A stretch of DNA of 34,940 bases from Porphyromonadaceae bacterium (lineage in GTDB: Bacteria > Bacteroidota > Bacteroidia > Bacteroidales > Paludibacteraceae), in assembly GCA_905372135.1 (NCBI GenBank), contig CAJPNS010000007.1:1-34940 (forward strand), in the 5' to 3' direction. The notes below the pieces were generated by a model, which was not told where the DNA came from, ran no database searches, and saw nothing but the letters and a program-made list of their open reading frames with translations. Positions 23,867 through 32,382 of this stretch are shown here, piece by piece. The position numbers and the translations under genes were made by a program. How positions within the stretch are numbered: the first letter of the stretch is position 1; each line of letters begins with the position of its first letter.

Positions 23867-24109
23867 CTACTTTACTTTTGTCTCTATATAATCGCAAAAC
23901 TGGCTGAATGTCTTTACCTCAGCCATCTCTTCGGGTTTTATTTTCACGCCAAAGTTTTTCTCTACTATCACTACGATATCTACAAAATCTAGACTATCGA
24001 TACCTAAGTCGTCTTTGAGAAGTGCATCGGGTGTAATGACACTCTCATCGACCTCAATATCTTCTACCAAAAAATTCTTTACTTTCAGTTCTATTTCTTC
24101 TCTTGTCAT
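23867..24109 (-). CDS. Acyl carrier protein
   Basis: The product has 80 residues from the chosen ATG (MTREEIELKVKNFLVEDIEV). The phosphopantetheine attachment serine sits in LGIDSLDFVDIVV (near residue 38), in the normal helix-2 position. The rest (IVEKNFGVKIKPEEMAEVKT) fits a standalone four-helix ACP. It carries growing acyl chains as thioesters. The sequence is not the canonical housekeeping type of the phylum (usually GADSLDTVEL), so it may serve a specialised pathway such as a polyene, lipid A or sphingolipid route rather than bulk fatty acid synthesis. That is an inference: no partner synthase gene is in the window. It has its own promoter (24170-24177). Confidence 0.85.
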   Translation of the reverse strand: MTREEIELKVKNFLVEDIEVDESVITPDALLKDDLGIDSLDFVDIVVIVEKNFGVKIKPEEMAEVKTFSQFCDYIETKVK

Positions 24110-24169
24110 ATTTTTTACCATTAATATGTGTTGATATGCAACTGCTTGCCATACGGCAAAACGAAGTTG

Positions 24170-24177
24170 CAAAGTTA
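24170..24177 (-). promoter_or_regulatory. -7 promoter box of the ACP gene and downstream block
   Basis: On the minus strand this reads TAACTTTG, a match to TAnnTTTG, 60 bases before the ACP start. It is the only clear promoter box I see between trpS and the exb genes apart from that of trpS. Confidence 0.5.
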
Positions 24178-24213
24178 ATAAAAAATAACCACAGAAACAG
24201 CATACATCCGAAA

Positions 24214-24561
24214 TCAGTCTACGATGACTGTCTCCGAGAACGAACCTGTATTCAGTTCTCGCCTGATAGCCAAAAGCTCGCTTCGTATTGCCATGAGTCG
24301 CTCGGCTATGCTGCGTCGCGACGTAGTCTTACGTTCGTCGTTTACAAGTTTTTGCTTGGCTCCTTTCACTTTATAGCCTGCATCGCGTCGGAGATATTGT
24401 ATATTTTTCAGTGTCTCTATATCCTTAGCGGTATAGTATCGTATATTGTTGACTGTATGAATATTGAGCTTAAAGTGCTTCTGCCAAAAACGCAGTGTAG
24501 CATAAGACTCTCCCAATATGGCAGATACCTCCGATATTTTGTAATATAGTTTGTCGTTCAT
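24214..24561 (-). CDS. MerR-family transcriptional regulator
   Basis: The product has 115 residues. An N-terminal winged helix-turn-helix of the MerR type (YYKISEVSAILGESYATLRF WQKHF, residues 6-30, then NNIRYYTAKDIETLKNIQYL) is followed by a short helical dimerisation segment (RRSIAERLMAIRSELLAIRR). No metal or drug binding domain with cysteines is present, so the signal is unknown. Bacteroidetes carry many such short MerR proteins. It starts 23 bases after dapB and probably shares its transcript; the ACP gene follows with a separate promoter. Confidence 0.85.
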   Translation of the reverse strand: MNDKLYYKISEVSAILGESYATLRFWQKHFKLNIHTVNNIRYYTAKDIETLKNIQYLRRDAGYKVKGAKQKLVNDERKTTSRRSIAERLMAIRSELLAIRRELNTGSFSETVIVD

Positions 24562-24584
24562 AGTCGAATACTGCGGTTTATCTT

Positions 24585-25301
24585 TTACAGCTGCAAAAGG
24601 TCGTCCATAGTGAAATATCCCACTTTATCGTCGATAAACTCTGCCGCTACCACAGCACCGAGAGCGAAACCTTCTCTCGATTTTGCTTCGTGTGTAAGAG
24701 TTATCGTATCTTCGTGGCTTTCGTATCTAATAGTGTGTATACCACACACATCGCCTTGTCTGATGGCGGTTATCTCTATCTTGTCGTGTTCTCTCTGTGG
24801 CGAGAGTGTCCAGCCGTTTTTACGGCTTAGCTCGTCAGCCACTACTTCGGCAAGCGTAACGGCAGTACCCGAAGGAGCATCTTTTTTGTGGATATGGTGT
24901 ATCTCTTCGATATCTACTTCGTACTGAGCAAATCGGTTCATCAGCCGAGCCATTTTGCGATTTATAGCCCAGAAAATATTTACTCCCACACTGAAATTCG
25001 ACGCCCAGAAAAGCGACTTGCCATCGGAGCGAAGTGTCTCTAATACCGATGGCAGCGCCGATGCCCAGCCTGTGGTACCGCATACTACTTTTACGTCTTG
25101 CTCCCAAGCGCGTTTGATATTGTCTACCGCCGTCTGAGGAGTAGTGAATTCGAATGCTACCGAGGCAGACCGAAAGGAATCACTATCGAAATCGGCCACG
25201 TTGTGTGTGTCGATTATCGATACTATCTTGTGTCCTCGCTGCTTTGCGATACGCTCGAGCAGTTGCCCCATTTTTCCGTAACCTATTATAGCCAAATTCA
25301 T
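24585..25301 (-). CDS. dapB: 4-hydroxy-tetrahydrodipicolinate reductase
   Basis: The product has 238 residues. It reduces the dihydrodipicolinate-type intermediate with NAD(P)H in the diaminopimelate/lysine pathway, feeding cell-wall synthesis. Signatures: a Rossmann start (NLAIIGYGKMGQLLERIAKQ), VCGTTGW near residue 75, and the catalytic motif EEIHHIHKKDAPSGTAVTLA near residue 135 (His-His, Lys and the S-G-T substrate loop). It is slightly shorter than the E. coli enzyme but typical of Bacteroidetes. It lies between trpS (37 bases) and the merR gene on one strand. Confidence 0.96.
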   Translation of the reverse strand: MNLAIIGYGKMGQLLERIAKQRGHKIVSIIDTHNVADFDSDSFRSASVAFEFTTPQTAVDNIKRAWEQDVKVVCGTTGWASALPSVLETLRSDGKSLFWASNFSVGVNIFWAINRKMARLMNRFAQYEVDIEEIHHIHKKDAPSGTAVTLAEVVADELSRKNGWTLSPQREHDKIEITAIRQGDVCGIHTIRYESHEDTITLTHEAKSREGFALGAVVAAEFIDDKVGYFTMDDLLQL

Positions 25302-25338
25302 TGCACAGTTTTTTTTAGATAATAATTTTATCGATGAA

Positions 25339-26325
25339 TCATCTTACACCCATGAGCCGACGTACTCCCTCGATGGTCTTAGCTGCACTATGGCGTGCTT
25401 TTTCGGCTCCCTCCTCGATGATAGTTTCGAGATACTTGTCGTTTGCCTTTATGTCGTTGATAGCTAAACGTATCGGGGTAGTAACTTTGATAATATCTTC
25501 GGCAAGCTGCTTTTTGAGATCACCATAACGAATTTCGGCACTATTCCACTGTCGGTCGAAGTGCTCGACCACTTCAGGCGCAGATACTACTCGCATTATG
25601 GTAAAGAGGTTTTCTATATAATCGGGCTTAGGCTGATTCGGTACCGCGACTCCGCTATCAGTGAGTGCCCGCTTCACTTTTTTCTCTATATCTTTCGGCT
25701 CATCGATAAGATAAATGGCGTTGCCTTCGGACTTGCCCATCTTGCCCGAACCATCGAGTCCGGGTATTTTGACAAGCTCTTGCCCAAAACTGAACGGCTC
25801 GGGCAGTGTGAAAAAATCGGTACCATATCGGCTGTTGAACCGCTGTGCGTAGTTGCGAGTCATCTCCAGATGTTGCTCTTGGTCTTTGCCTACGGGTACG
25901 AAATCGGCATTGTGTATCAGTATATCTGTCGCCATCAATACAGGATAGGTGAGCAGACCTGCATTTACGTTGTTTGGATTCTTACGAGCTTTGTCTTTGA
26001 AAGAGACTGTCTTTTCGAGTTCGCCCAGATATGCCTGCATATTAAGGAGCAGGTAGAGTTCGGCTATCTCCTTTATATCGGACTGTACGTAGATAGTAGA
26101 TCTCTGCGGGTCGAGACCACACGCTATATACTCCGCCAGAATGTTTTTCACATTCTCTTTCAACATCTTGGGATCGGGGTGCGTCGTAAGCGAATGCCAA
26201 TCGGCGATGAAGAAAAAACATCGGTGATGCTCCTGCATCTTCAAAAAATTCACCATAGCACCGTAATAATTACCCAAATGCAGATTGCCTGTGGGGCGAA
26301 TACCGCTAACGACAGTTTTTTCCAT
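25339..26325 (-). CDS. trpS: Tryptophanyl-tRNA synthetase
   Basis: The product has 328 residues, full length for the bacterial class I enzyme. It charges tRNA-Trp with tryptophan using ATP. The HIGH-equivalent GNLHLGNY lies at residues 13-20, and the KMSKS loop is present as KMGKSEGN (near residue 195). Substrate-pocket motifs such as YPVLMATDIL (near residue 120) and the bacterial QEQHLEMTRNYAQRFN are visible. It is the first gene of the trpS-dapB-merR unit, with a clear promoter about 50 bases upstream (26372-26379). Confidence 0.97.
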   Translation of the reverse strand: MEKTVVSGIRPTGNLHLGNYYGAMVNFLKMQEHHRCFFFIADWHSLTTHPDPKMLKENVKNILAEYIACGLDPQRSTIYVQSDIKEIAELYLLLNMQAYLGELEKTVSFKDKARKNPNNVNAGLLTYPVLMATDILIHNADFVPVGKDQEQHLEMTRNYAQRFNSRYGTDFFTLPEPFSFGQELVKIPGLDGSGKMGKSEGNAIYLIDEPKDIEKKVKRALTDSGVAVPNQPKPDYIENLFTIMRVVSAPEVVEHFDRQWNSAEIRYGDLKKQLAEDIIKVTTPIRLAINDIKANDKYLETIIEEGAEKARHSAAKTIEGVRRLMGVR

Positions 26326-26371
26326 CTATTACTATTTTTGTCTGTATAAAATTATTAGAAAAATCGAGAAA

Positions 26372-26379
26372 CAAAGGTA
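26372..26379 (-). promoter_or_regulatory. -7 promoter box of trpS
   Basis: On the minus strand this reads TACCTTTG, a perfect match to TAnnTTTG, 47 bases upstream of the trpS start. A CAAAA on the plus strand at 26393 (TTTTG on the minus) is too close to be a standard -33 element. Confidence 0.55.
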
Positions 26380-26627
26380 ATATTTATAACGACAAAACGA
26401 CTAAAGTCTGATAGTAATTTTTCAAATAACAGCCTTTTACTATTTGATATTCAAAACAAAAAAGTACGTTTCAACGTCTTCTAAACTATTTTTTCTTGCC
26501 TCGGAAGCAAAAACTTCGCCTTACTTCCCGTAAAGCCTTATGATGCACACAATTAAAGATAAGCGGCTAAAAACAGCCAATTCACTGGAATTGACAGCAC
26601 CGACGGCATGCATATCTCGTCTGGGCT
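26380..26627. other. Gene-free region between trpS and glycosyltransferase
   Basis: No coding frame is visible. It holds the short hairpin CAATTC-ACTG-GAATTG (26578-26593), with no T-run. It also holds a stretch at about 26490-26530 (TTTTTTCTTGCCTCGGAAGC) that loosely resembles units of the 22-bp array at 15866-16193. Confidence 0.4.
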
Positions 26628-27434
26628 TCATCTACGAAACCTATTTATTATCAGACGTCTGAGGTATTTCAGTAAAGAATAAACGTAAAAAAAACAATAT
26701 TCGAACCGATTTATTATGCCGCTATTATAGGCAACCTGTATATTCTTAATTTCTCCTTGCTGCATTTTCTTCATATTCGAAGATAGCCCCGAAAAGCCAA
26801 AACTTGGTTTTCCCCCGCCGGTGATTACTAAACTTTCGTTTAACAAATAGCAGTTGTTTCGCTTGCAAAATCTTATCCAACACTCGGCATCCTCCATAAA
26901 ATGTCGATTTTCTTCAAAAGCAATTTTTCTCTCACTATCATTCTTAACGATAACGGAAGGCGTAGGGAAAAAGTTCTTAAAAAGCAACATCTTGGGACTT
27001 ATCCTCGTGAGGTGTCTAAATTTCAATCCGAAAAGGCTCTTAATGTGTTCTCCGTTTCTGTTTGTCCCCAACAAATCGGCATCTGCATTTTGCTGAAAAA
27101 CAGCGATTTGCTTTTCGATTTTTTCGGGCAACCACTCGTCGTCGCTGTCGAGAAAAGCGATATAGTCGCCCTCGGCTTGTCTGAGAGCCGCATTTCTCGC
27201 TGCAGACACGCCGCCATTTGGCTGGCTTACAACGGAAATATCCATTTGAGGATTGTCTGCCATATAGTTATCTACTATCTCACGCGAATTGTCGTCGGAA
27301 CCATCGTCGACTATCAATATCTGATAGCCACACCTATAGGTCTGACGCTTTACCGAATCCAATGCACGCACGATAGTAGCGGCAGCATTGTACATCGGTA
27401 TCACAACGGATATTACAAGCTCGGTACTTTTCAC
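26628..27434 (-). CDS. Glycosyltransferase family 2
   Basis: The product has 268 residues. GT-A signatures are complete: VISVVIPMYNAAATIVRALD, ILIVDDGSDDNS, QPNGGVSAARNAALRQAEGD and YIAFLDSDDEWLPEKI with the DxD metal site (near residue 95). It transfers a sugar from an NDP-sugar, typically with inversion. It is a different paralog from the enzyme at 13253. The C-terminal tail is basic (KYLRRLIINRFRR), which may bind the membrane surface. It is the last gene of a minus-strand unit with a small membrane protein, surE and a C69 peptidase. The acceptor is unknown. Confidence 0.9.
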   Translation of the reverse strand: MKSTELVISVVIPMYNAAATIVRALDSVKRQTYRCGYQILIVDDGSDDNSREIVDNYMADNPQMDISVVSQPNGGVSAARNAALRQAEGDYIAFLDSDDEWLPEKIEKQIAVFQQNADADLLGTNRNGEHIKSLFGLKFRHLTRISPKMLLFKNFFPTPSVIVKNDSERKIAFEENRHFMEDAECWIRFCKRNNCYLLNESLVITGGGKPSFGFSGLSSNMKKMQQGEIKNIQVAYNSGIINRFEYCFFYVYSLLKYLRRLIINRFRR

Positions 27435-27477
27435 GGTATAGCGTAAACTACTCTATTGGTGTATATTATTCATCGAC

Positions 27478-27792
27478 CTACATAAAAAAGGCGATGCAAA
27501 GGTATATCATTATGGAAACGAACACTCCACGTAAATAGTGCCATTTATCGAACATATTAAGCAAGAAAACGGCAATAAAATTCGGTACCATCGAGATTAA
27601 GATAAGGTTGGTAAGTACGTTCGATACGCGGAAAAACTCCAATACGTCGCCCAGCCTGTCGTCGCCGTGATAAAAACTCTTGTAGAATATCGAAGCAAAG
27701 ATAAGCGGCACTACAAGCCCCGCCAACACAGCCACAAAAAACTGTACAACAGGCTTTTGCATAAAACCTTTTGTCTTATTTTCTTCCATCAT
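27478..27792 (-). CDS. Small membrane protein of unknown function
   Basis: The product has 104 residues; the second codon is also ATG, so the start could be either. Three membrane segments are visible: ~17-37 (FFVAVLAGLVVPLIFASIFY), ~57-80 (VLTNLILISMVPNFIAVFLL) and ~86-104 (YLRGVFVSIMIYLCIAFFM). A conserved-looking hydrophilic loop lies between the first two (YHGDDRLGDVLEFFRVS). I recognise no named family. The gene starts 3 bases after the surE stop, so it is almost certainly co-translated with it. Confidence 0.7.
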   Translation of the reverse strand: MMEENKTKGFMQKPVVQFFVAVLAGLVVPLIFASIFYKSFYHGDDRLGDVLEFFRVSNVLTNLILISMVPNFIAVFLLNMFDKWHYLRGVFVSIMIYLCIAFFM

Positions 27793-27795
27793 TTA

Positions 27796-28554
27796 TCAGA
27801 AAGTTAAAGTCTTTAGGAGATTATAATCGGTAAGGTCTGTCTGGACGGGCTGTACCGAGATTAAGCCCTCGCCCAGAGCCCATTCGTCGGTATCGACCGC
27901 CCCGGGTTCTTCGTTGCTGAAAGAGCCCGTAAGCCAAAAACAGTGTTTATCGAACGGTGTGAGGGTCTTCATAAACTCGTTGCTCCACAAACCGGGAGCT
28001 TGGCGACATACCTTGATACCTTTTATCTCACCCACAGGAGCGTTTACATTGAGGCACACTCCCTGCGGCAACGACCAGGCAAGCACACGCTCTACGATAT
28101 GGCGGAAGTGAGGCAAAGCCTGCGAGAAGTCGGCATCGTCAGAATGGTCGCAGAGCGACAAACCGATACTGGGAGCACGGTGCAGAGCTCCTTCGATAGC
28201 GGCACCCATCGTACCCGAATATATGACGTTGATAGACGAATTGGAGCCGTGATTGATACCCGAAAGTACAAGGTCGGGTACCCGCTCGACATCGGGCAAT
28301 TGCTGCGAAAAGGCGAGCTTGACGCAGTCGGCAGGCGTGCCTGTGCACGATATTATCCGCAAACCGTCTTCTACTTGTATGTCGTCGTACAGCAGCGGAC
28401 GCGTTACGGTCAGAGCACTCGACTGTCCGGAGCGTGCTTTGTCGGGAGCCACCACAAGTATTTCTCCCAACGGTCGCGCCAATTTTATCAGTTCCGATAT
28501 TCCTTTCGAAAACACACCGTCGTCGTTAGTAATCAGTATCAAAGGTTTACTCAT
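27796..28554 (-). CDS. surE: 5'-nucleotidase / survival protein SurE
   Basis: The product has 252 residues, full length. SurE is a metal-dependent phosphatase acting on nucleoside 5'-monophosphates and short polyphosphates in stress. Signatures: ILITNDDG (residues 7-14, the two Asp bind metal), APDKARSGQSSALT (near residue 37) and VLSGINHGSN (near residue 95, Asn ligand), with GTMGAAIEGA following. The protein is cytoplasmic. It sits 53 bases downstream of the C69 peptidase gene and directly upstream of the small membrane protein gene. Confidence 0.96.
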   Translation of the reverse strand: MSKPLILITNDDGVFSKGISELIKLARPLGEILVVAPDKARSGQSSALTVTRPLLYDDIQVEDGLRIISCTGTPADCVKLAFSQQLPDVERVPDLVLSGINHGSNSSINVIYSGTMGAAIEGALHRAPSIGLSLCDHSDDADFSQALPHFRHIVERVLAWSLPQGVCLNVNAPVGEIKGIKVCRQAPGLWSNEFMKTLTPFDKHCFWLTGSFSNEEPGAVDTDEWALGEGLISVQPVQTDLTDYNLLKTLTF

Positions 28555-28607
28555 CTTATCTTCGGTTTTCTTTTGTCTAATATATTAGAAATAAAACAAC
28601 AAGCAAT

Positions 28608-30227
28608 TTACCACATATTATCGAACATAGTCCATAACATATCGCCGAGGCTCCAAGCACGTTGCAGGGCGGTATTGGCACACGAATTGCTGTATGAATC
28701 GAGTATCTCGGTTACCTTGCCGTAATCTTTGGCTCTATACGCCTCCAAAGCGAGCCGGTCGGTCTCTGCGGCACCGTCGATAAACTCTTTTTGCAAAGGT
28801 GCAAACTCTTTTTCTACCACAGGCGACATATCGCCCCAACGTTTGGCAGCTATTGTTCCAACGCGGTTGAAGACCCACCAAGCGGCATTGCGAGAAAAAC
28901 CCGTCTGGCGACCGTCGGTCTCATACTCTTTTGGCAACGAGGTAATACCCATATACAGAGGCACGTATATCGACGAGGCGACGTTGTCGAGAGCAAACCA
29001 AAGCAGCCCGCCTATGGGGTCGGGCATATCGCTACGGCACTGAATAATGGTGGCGTAGATGGTGAAATATACGGCAATGGTGCGTTCGCCCCGCCAGTGC
29101 CAACCACCGTTGATTTTCATAAGTTTCTGCTCGTCTGCCTTCATAAACGGGTTTGCTACGGGCGAGATGACGGTTTTGCCGTCTTTGTCGGTAACGGTGA
29201 GGTTTTTACGCATATCGTATTCTGTCCCTTGATAATAATCTTTGAAGACCTCCATCATCTTCTCTTTGGTAACCTTAGCATCGGGTTTGACCGAAAACGG
29301 GTAGTTTTCTTGATTGGGGTCGAGTCCCAGAGATGGAGCCATCAGGTCGAATACACGCCATTCGCGACGGCGACAGGCAAGGCTCATTCGGGTATCGGGA
29401 GCGTAGGCGTAGGCGAAACGAAACGGTTCGCCCGATTTTTTGTTCCAGAAACCCATCTCTTGGGCGACAGAGAAAATATTGTCGGAGGCAGCGAAGAAGT
29501 CTTTGTTGCGGAGGTCTATCTCTCTTATCGTCGAGGCATTGGCATTGACTGCAATGTGGTCGTCGGGGACGCGTTGTGCTACCCAGACAGCACCGACTTT
29601 GCCTTTGCCCGGACCGACTATCTCAAGGTGCCACACTTCGTTTTTGTCGGCTATGGTGAGTGCTTCGCCGAAGTCGTTCCAGCCGTAGCGCTTGAGTAGA
29701 TCGCCTGCCAGAGCTATCGCCTGCCGAGCCGTAGAGCAGCGTTCCATCATCAGTTCGCACAGAGCGGTACAGTCGATAAGACCTGCGTCGGACTGGAGCT
29801 CTTTACGTCCCGTAAAAGTAGATTCGCCTATCGCCAGCTGATGTTCGTTGAGGCACGGGTATGCGGTAGAGAAATACTTGTATGTATGAGCCACTTGCGG
29901 TATCTCGCCCGTACGGACGAAGTCGTACTTTTTCATCTTGCCGTACTCGTCTTTTTCGGGAGTAACGCGTCGGAATATTGTTTTGGTAGCTCCCTTAGCG
30001 TGGTCGGCAGCGGGGACTATCAAGATATTCGTCCTGGTACGTCCGCTATCGTCTGTATGCGAGGTAATTACAGAGCCGTCGGCTGAGGCTTTCTTGCCCA
30101 CCGTTATCGAGGTGCACTCTAAAGTAGGGTCGGCATCGGCATTGTTGTCTACAACGTTATACGACTGAGCATTAGCCACCGACAGACCCGGTGCGATAAA
30201 TATTATCGACAGAAATATTTTTTTCAT
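28608..30227 (-). CDS. Peptidase family C69 dipeptidase
   Basis: The product has 539 residues. Signal peptide: MKKIFLSIIFIAPGLSVANA. The Ntn-hydrolase nucleophile is Cys38 in LECTSITVGKKASADGSVIT; in the family it becomes the N-terminus after removal of a short propeptide. Later family blocks are present: RTNILIVPAADHAKG, NEHQLAIGEST, DCTALCELMMERCSTARQAI and VWVAQRVPDDHIAVNANAST. It should cleave dipeptides in the periplasm or outside the cell, fitting peptide-based nutrition. It is the first gene of its unit, with a promoter about 40 bases upstream. Confidence 0.92.
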   Translation of the reverse strand: MKKIFLSIIFIAPGLSVANAQSYNVVDNNADADPTLECTSITVGKKASADGSVITSHTDDSGRTRTNILIVPAADHAKGATKTIFRRVTPEKDEYGKMKKYDFVRTGEIPQVAHTYKYFSTAYPCLNEHQLAIGESTFTGRKELQSDAGLIDCTALCELMMERCSTARQAIALAGDLLKRYGWNDFGEALTIADKNEVWHLEIVGPGKGKVGAVWVAQRVPDDHIAVNANASTIREIDLRNKDFFAASDNIFSVAQEMGFWNKKSGEPFRFAYAYAPDTRMSLACRRREWRVFDLMAPSLGLDPNQENYPFSVKPDAKVTKEKMMEVFKDYYQGTEYDMRKNLTVTDKDGKTVISPVANPFMKADEQKLMKINGGWHWRGERTIAVYFTIYATIIQCRSDMPDPIGGLLWFALDNVASSIYVPLYMGITSLPKEYETDGRQTGFSRNAAWWVFNRVGTIAAKRWGDMSPVVEKEFAPLQKEFIDGAAETDRLALEAYRAKDYGKVTEILDSYSNSCANTALQRAWSLGDMLWTMFDNMW

Positions 30228-30265
30228 TGGTTATACTGAATATTATTAATTTAAGAAACGAGCAG

Positions 30266-30273
30266 CAAAGGTA
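30266..30273 (-). promoter_or_regulatory. -7 promoter box of the C69 peptidase unit
   Basis: On the minus strand this reads TACCTTTG, a perfect match to TAnnTTTG, 39 bases upstream of the start at 30227. It is divergent from the porin promoter about 105 bases away. Confidence 0.55.
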
Positions 30274-30377
30274 ACAAAAAAATCGTAGGTAGCTCACAAC
30301 TCCCGTCCACAACAAAACTTTATCGGCAAATACTGTTTATTTTCTTACCACAACGGTCTATCTACGTAAAAAAGATG

Positions 30378-30385
30378 TAATTTTG
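30378..30385 (+). promoter_or_regulatory. Possible -7 box immediately before the porin start
   Basis: TAATTTTG matches TAnnTTTG but ends only 6 bases before the ATG at 30392. If it is used, the transcript would be leaderless or nearly so. No clear -33 element is present. Confidence 0.4.
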
Positions 30386-30391
30386 CAGGCA

Positions 30392-32341
30392 ATGAAAAAA
30401 CATATATTACTGATTTGCTGTATATCAATAGCGATAATATCGTACGGACAAAATTTCGACGGAATAGTTACGCCCAAAGAAGAGTCGGGAAATATGTTTC
30501 GTAGCCAGTCTACACAAACCCGACAAATCCCCATATCGGTGAAAAACTGGACTATCGACCAACATCTTGGTACCGCCGATACATGTGCCGTAGATACGGC
30601 TATCAGTGGCTATCAAGACAACAATCCGGTATATCGTTACTCGATAGCAAACTCATGGACAGGCAATCTGGGGTCGCCCGTAGAGTCGAAAATATTTTTC
30701 GACCGCACGCGTAAGACTCGCTTCATATCGTCGAATCCATACGATGCATATACCATCAATGTCGAAGACGTGAGATTCTTCAATACCAAGACTCCGTATG
30801 CCAATATTGTCTATCGCACGTCGCTGCCTTTGTATAACGAAGAAGACAATTTCAGAGCATTGTATTCGATGAACTTCAACAAATATTTGAACGTAGGCGG
30901 GCTGTTCAACTTCGTTCTTGGGCGAGGCAGATACAAAGACCAGACGGCACGTGCCGTCAATGGAGGGCTGTGGGCGTCTTACAGCGGCAGACGGTACGAG
31001 TTCAATACGGTAATGATGTTCAACGACTTTCGCAATCGCGAATATGGCGGACTCCGCGGAGTAGACTCCATTACCACCTCGTCGCAGTTTCGGTATCTGC
31101 CCACTATTTTCGCCGACAATATCAATGCCGTATCGACATACAAAAGCGCTATTTTCTACTACAACCACAGTTATAGCTTGGGAGTAGAAAAAGAACGCAA
31201 GCTCAAAGACGGCACCACAGCGACCGATTTCGTGCCTATTACCTCGTTTATACATACCATAAAGTACGAAAACGCAAGAAAACGTTATACCGAAGATAAA
31301 CGTAATGCTTTCTACGACAGCACATACTACTCCACAGAAAACACAAGAGACTCCATACGTTACCAAAACCTACGCAATACATTTGCGCTCAGACTCGAAG
31401 AGAAATTCAATACGCTGCTTCGGTTTGGACTTACTGCCTTCGCAGAACACGAACTGACACGTAACACAAGCTATTCGTCGGCAGAGAAGTATCTCGACAA
31501 TGACTCACAAAACATATTTGTCGGAGGAGAACTATCGAAAAACGAAGGACAAACCATAAAATACAAGATAAGAGGTAGAATAGCAATTGCAGGCAAAAAG
31601 CTCGGCGACTTCTCACTTAAAGGGAAGCTAAAGACAAACTTAAACATACTGCGAGATACATTGAACTTCGACGTAGGAGGCTCTATCGAAAACTCGACTG
31701 TGGAATATTTTCTGCAGAAATTTCGCTCCAACCACTTCAAATGGGACAATACTTTTTCAAAAACATTCGATATACGCCTCAATACAAGACTAAAATCGAC
31801 AAAAACGGGAATATCGATTGGCTTCGACTTGGCAAACATCAACAACTACATATATTTCGACTACGATGCTTTGCCTCGCCAACACACAGGAGTAATACAA
31901 GTAATGGCTTTCGACTTAGAGGCAAAACTCAATTACCGCAAAATACACCTCGACAGCAAACTTGTATATCAGATATCGTCCGATAAAGACATATTGCCAT
32001 TGCCCGACCTATCGCTCTACTCCACTCTGTACTACAAGAGTAAGTTTTTCGGGGTACTTCTGTCCGAATTGGGCGTAAGCTGCCGATACCACACATCGTA
32101 CTACGGCAATACCTATATGCCTGCCACAGGGCAATTTCATCTACAGAATAGCACCATACTCGGCAACTATCCCGACTTGAGCGTCTTCACCAATTTCCAT
32201 CTAAAACGTCTCCGATTTTACTTTCAATATGCACACCTGAATATGTATCTCTTCGGCGGCAAAGGATACAAACTTATGCCTCAATACCCCATCAATCCGG
32301 CTACGTTCCAGATGGGGCTTTCGTGGACTTTTTACAATTAA
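30392..32341 (+). CDS. Putative outer-membrane porin (Porin_10 type)
   Basis: The product has 649 residues. The chosen ATG gives a clean signal peptide (MKKHILLICCISIAIISYGQ); a TTG nine bases upstream adds only MQA. The mature part has alternating aromatic and polar strands throughout, charged turns, and a C-terminal FQMGLSWTFYN with the aromatic ending expected of an outer-membrane beta-barrel. The block around residues 75-200 (YSIANSWTGNLGSPVESKIF ... RTSLPLYNEEDNFRALYSMN) resembles Bacteroidetes putative porins of the Porin_10 family. No plug domain or TonB box is visible, so it is not a TonB-dependent receptor. Transported substances are unknown. Confidence 0.8.
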   Translation: MKKHILLICCISIAIISYGQNFDGIVTPKEESGNMFRSQSTQTRQIPISVKNWTIDQHLGTADTCAVDTAISGYQDNNPVYRYSIANSWTGNLGSPVESKIFFDRTRKTRFISSNPYDAYTINVEDVRFFNTKTPYANIVYRTSLPLYNEEDNFRALYSMNFNKYLNVGGLFNFVLGRGRYKDQTARAVNGGLWASYSGRRYEFNTVMMFNDFRNREYGGLRGVDSITTSSQFRYLPTIFADNINAVSTYKSAIFYYNHSYSLGVEKERKLKDGTTATDFVPITSFIHTIKYENARKRYTEDKRNAFYDSTYYSTENTRDSIRYQNLRNTFALRLEEKFNTLLRFGLTAFAEHELTRNTSYSSAEKYLDNDSQNIFVGGELSKNEGQTIKYKIRGRIAIAGKKLGDFSLKGKLKTNLNILRDTLNFDVGGSIENSTVEYFLQKFRSNHFKWDNTFSKTFDIRLNTRLKSTKTGISIGFDLANINNYIYFDYDALPRQHTGVIQVMAFDLEAKLNYRKIHLDSKLVYQISSDKDILPLPDLSLYSTLYYKSKFFGVLLSELGVSCRYHTSYYGNTYMPATGQFHLQNSTILGNYPDLSVFTNFHLKRLRFYFQYAHLNMYLFGGKGYKLMPQYPINPATFQMGLSWTFYN

Positions 32342-32382
32342 ACGAAATATATAGCCGAAGAGAGCAGTACTGCACCAGAGTG

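Noticed and set aside
28791..29699. 302-residue plus-strand frame
   Set aside because: It lies fully antisense to the C69 dipeptidase, which has signal peptide and family motifs throughout.
30653..31366. 237-residue minus-strand frame
   Set aside because: It is antisense to the porin gene, which has a signal peptide and barrel pattern; the frame has shadow-type composition.
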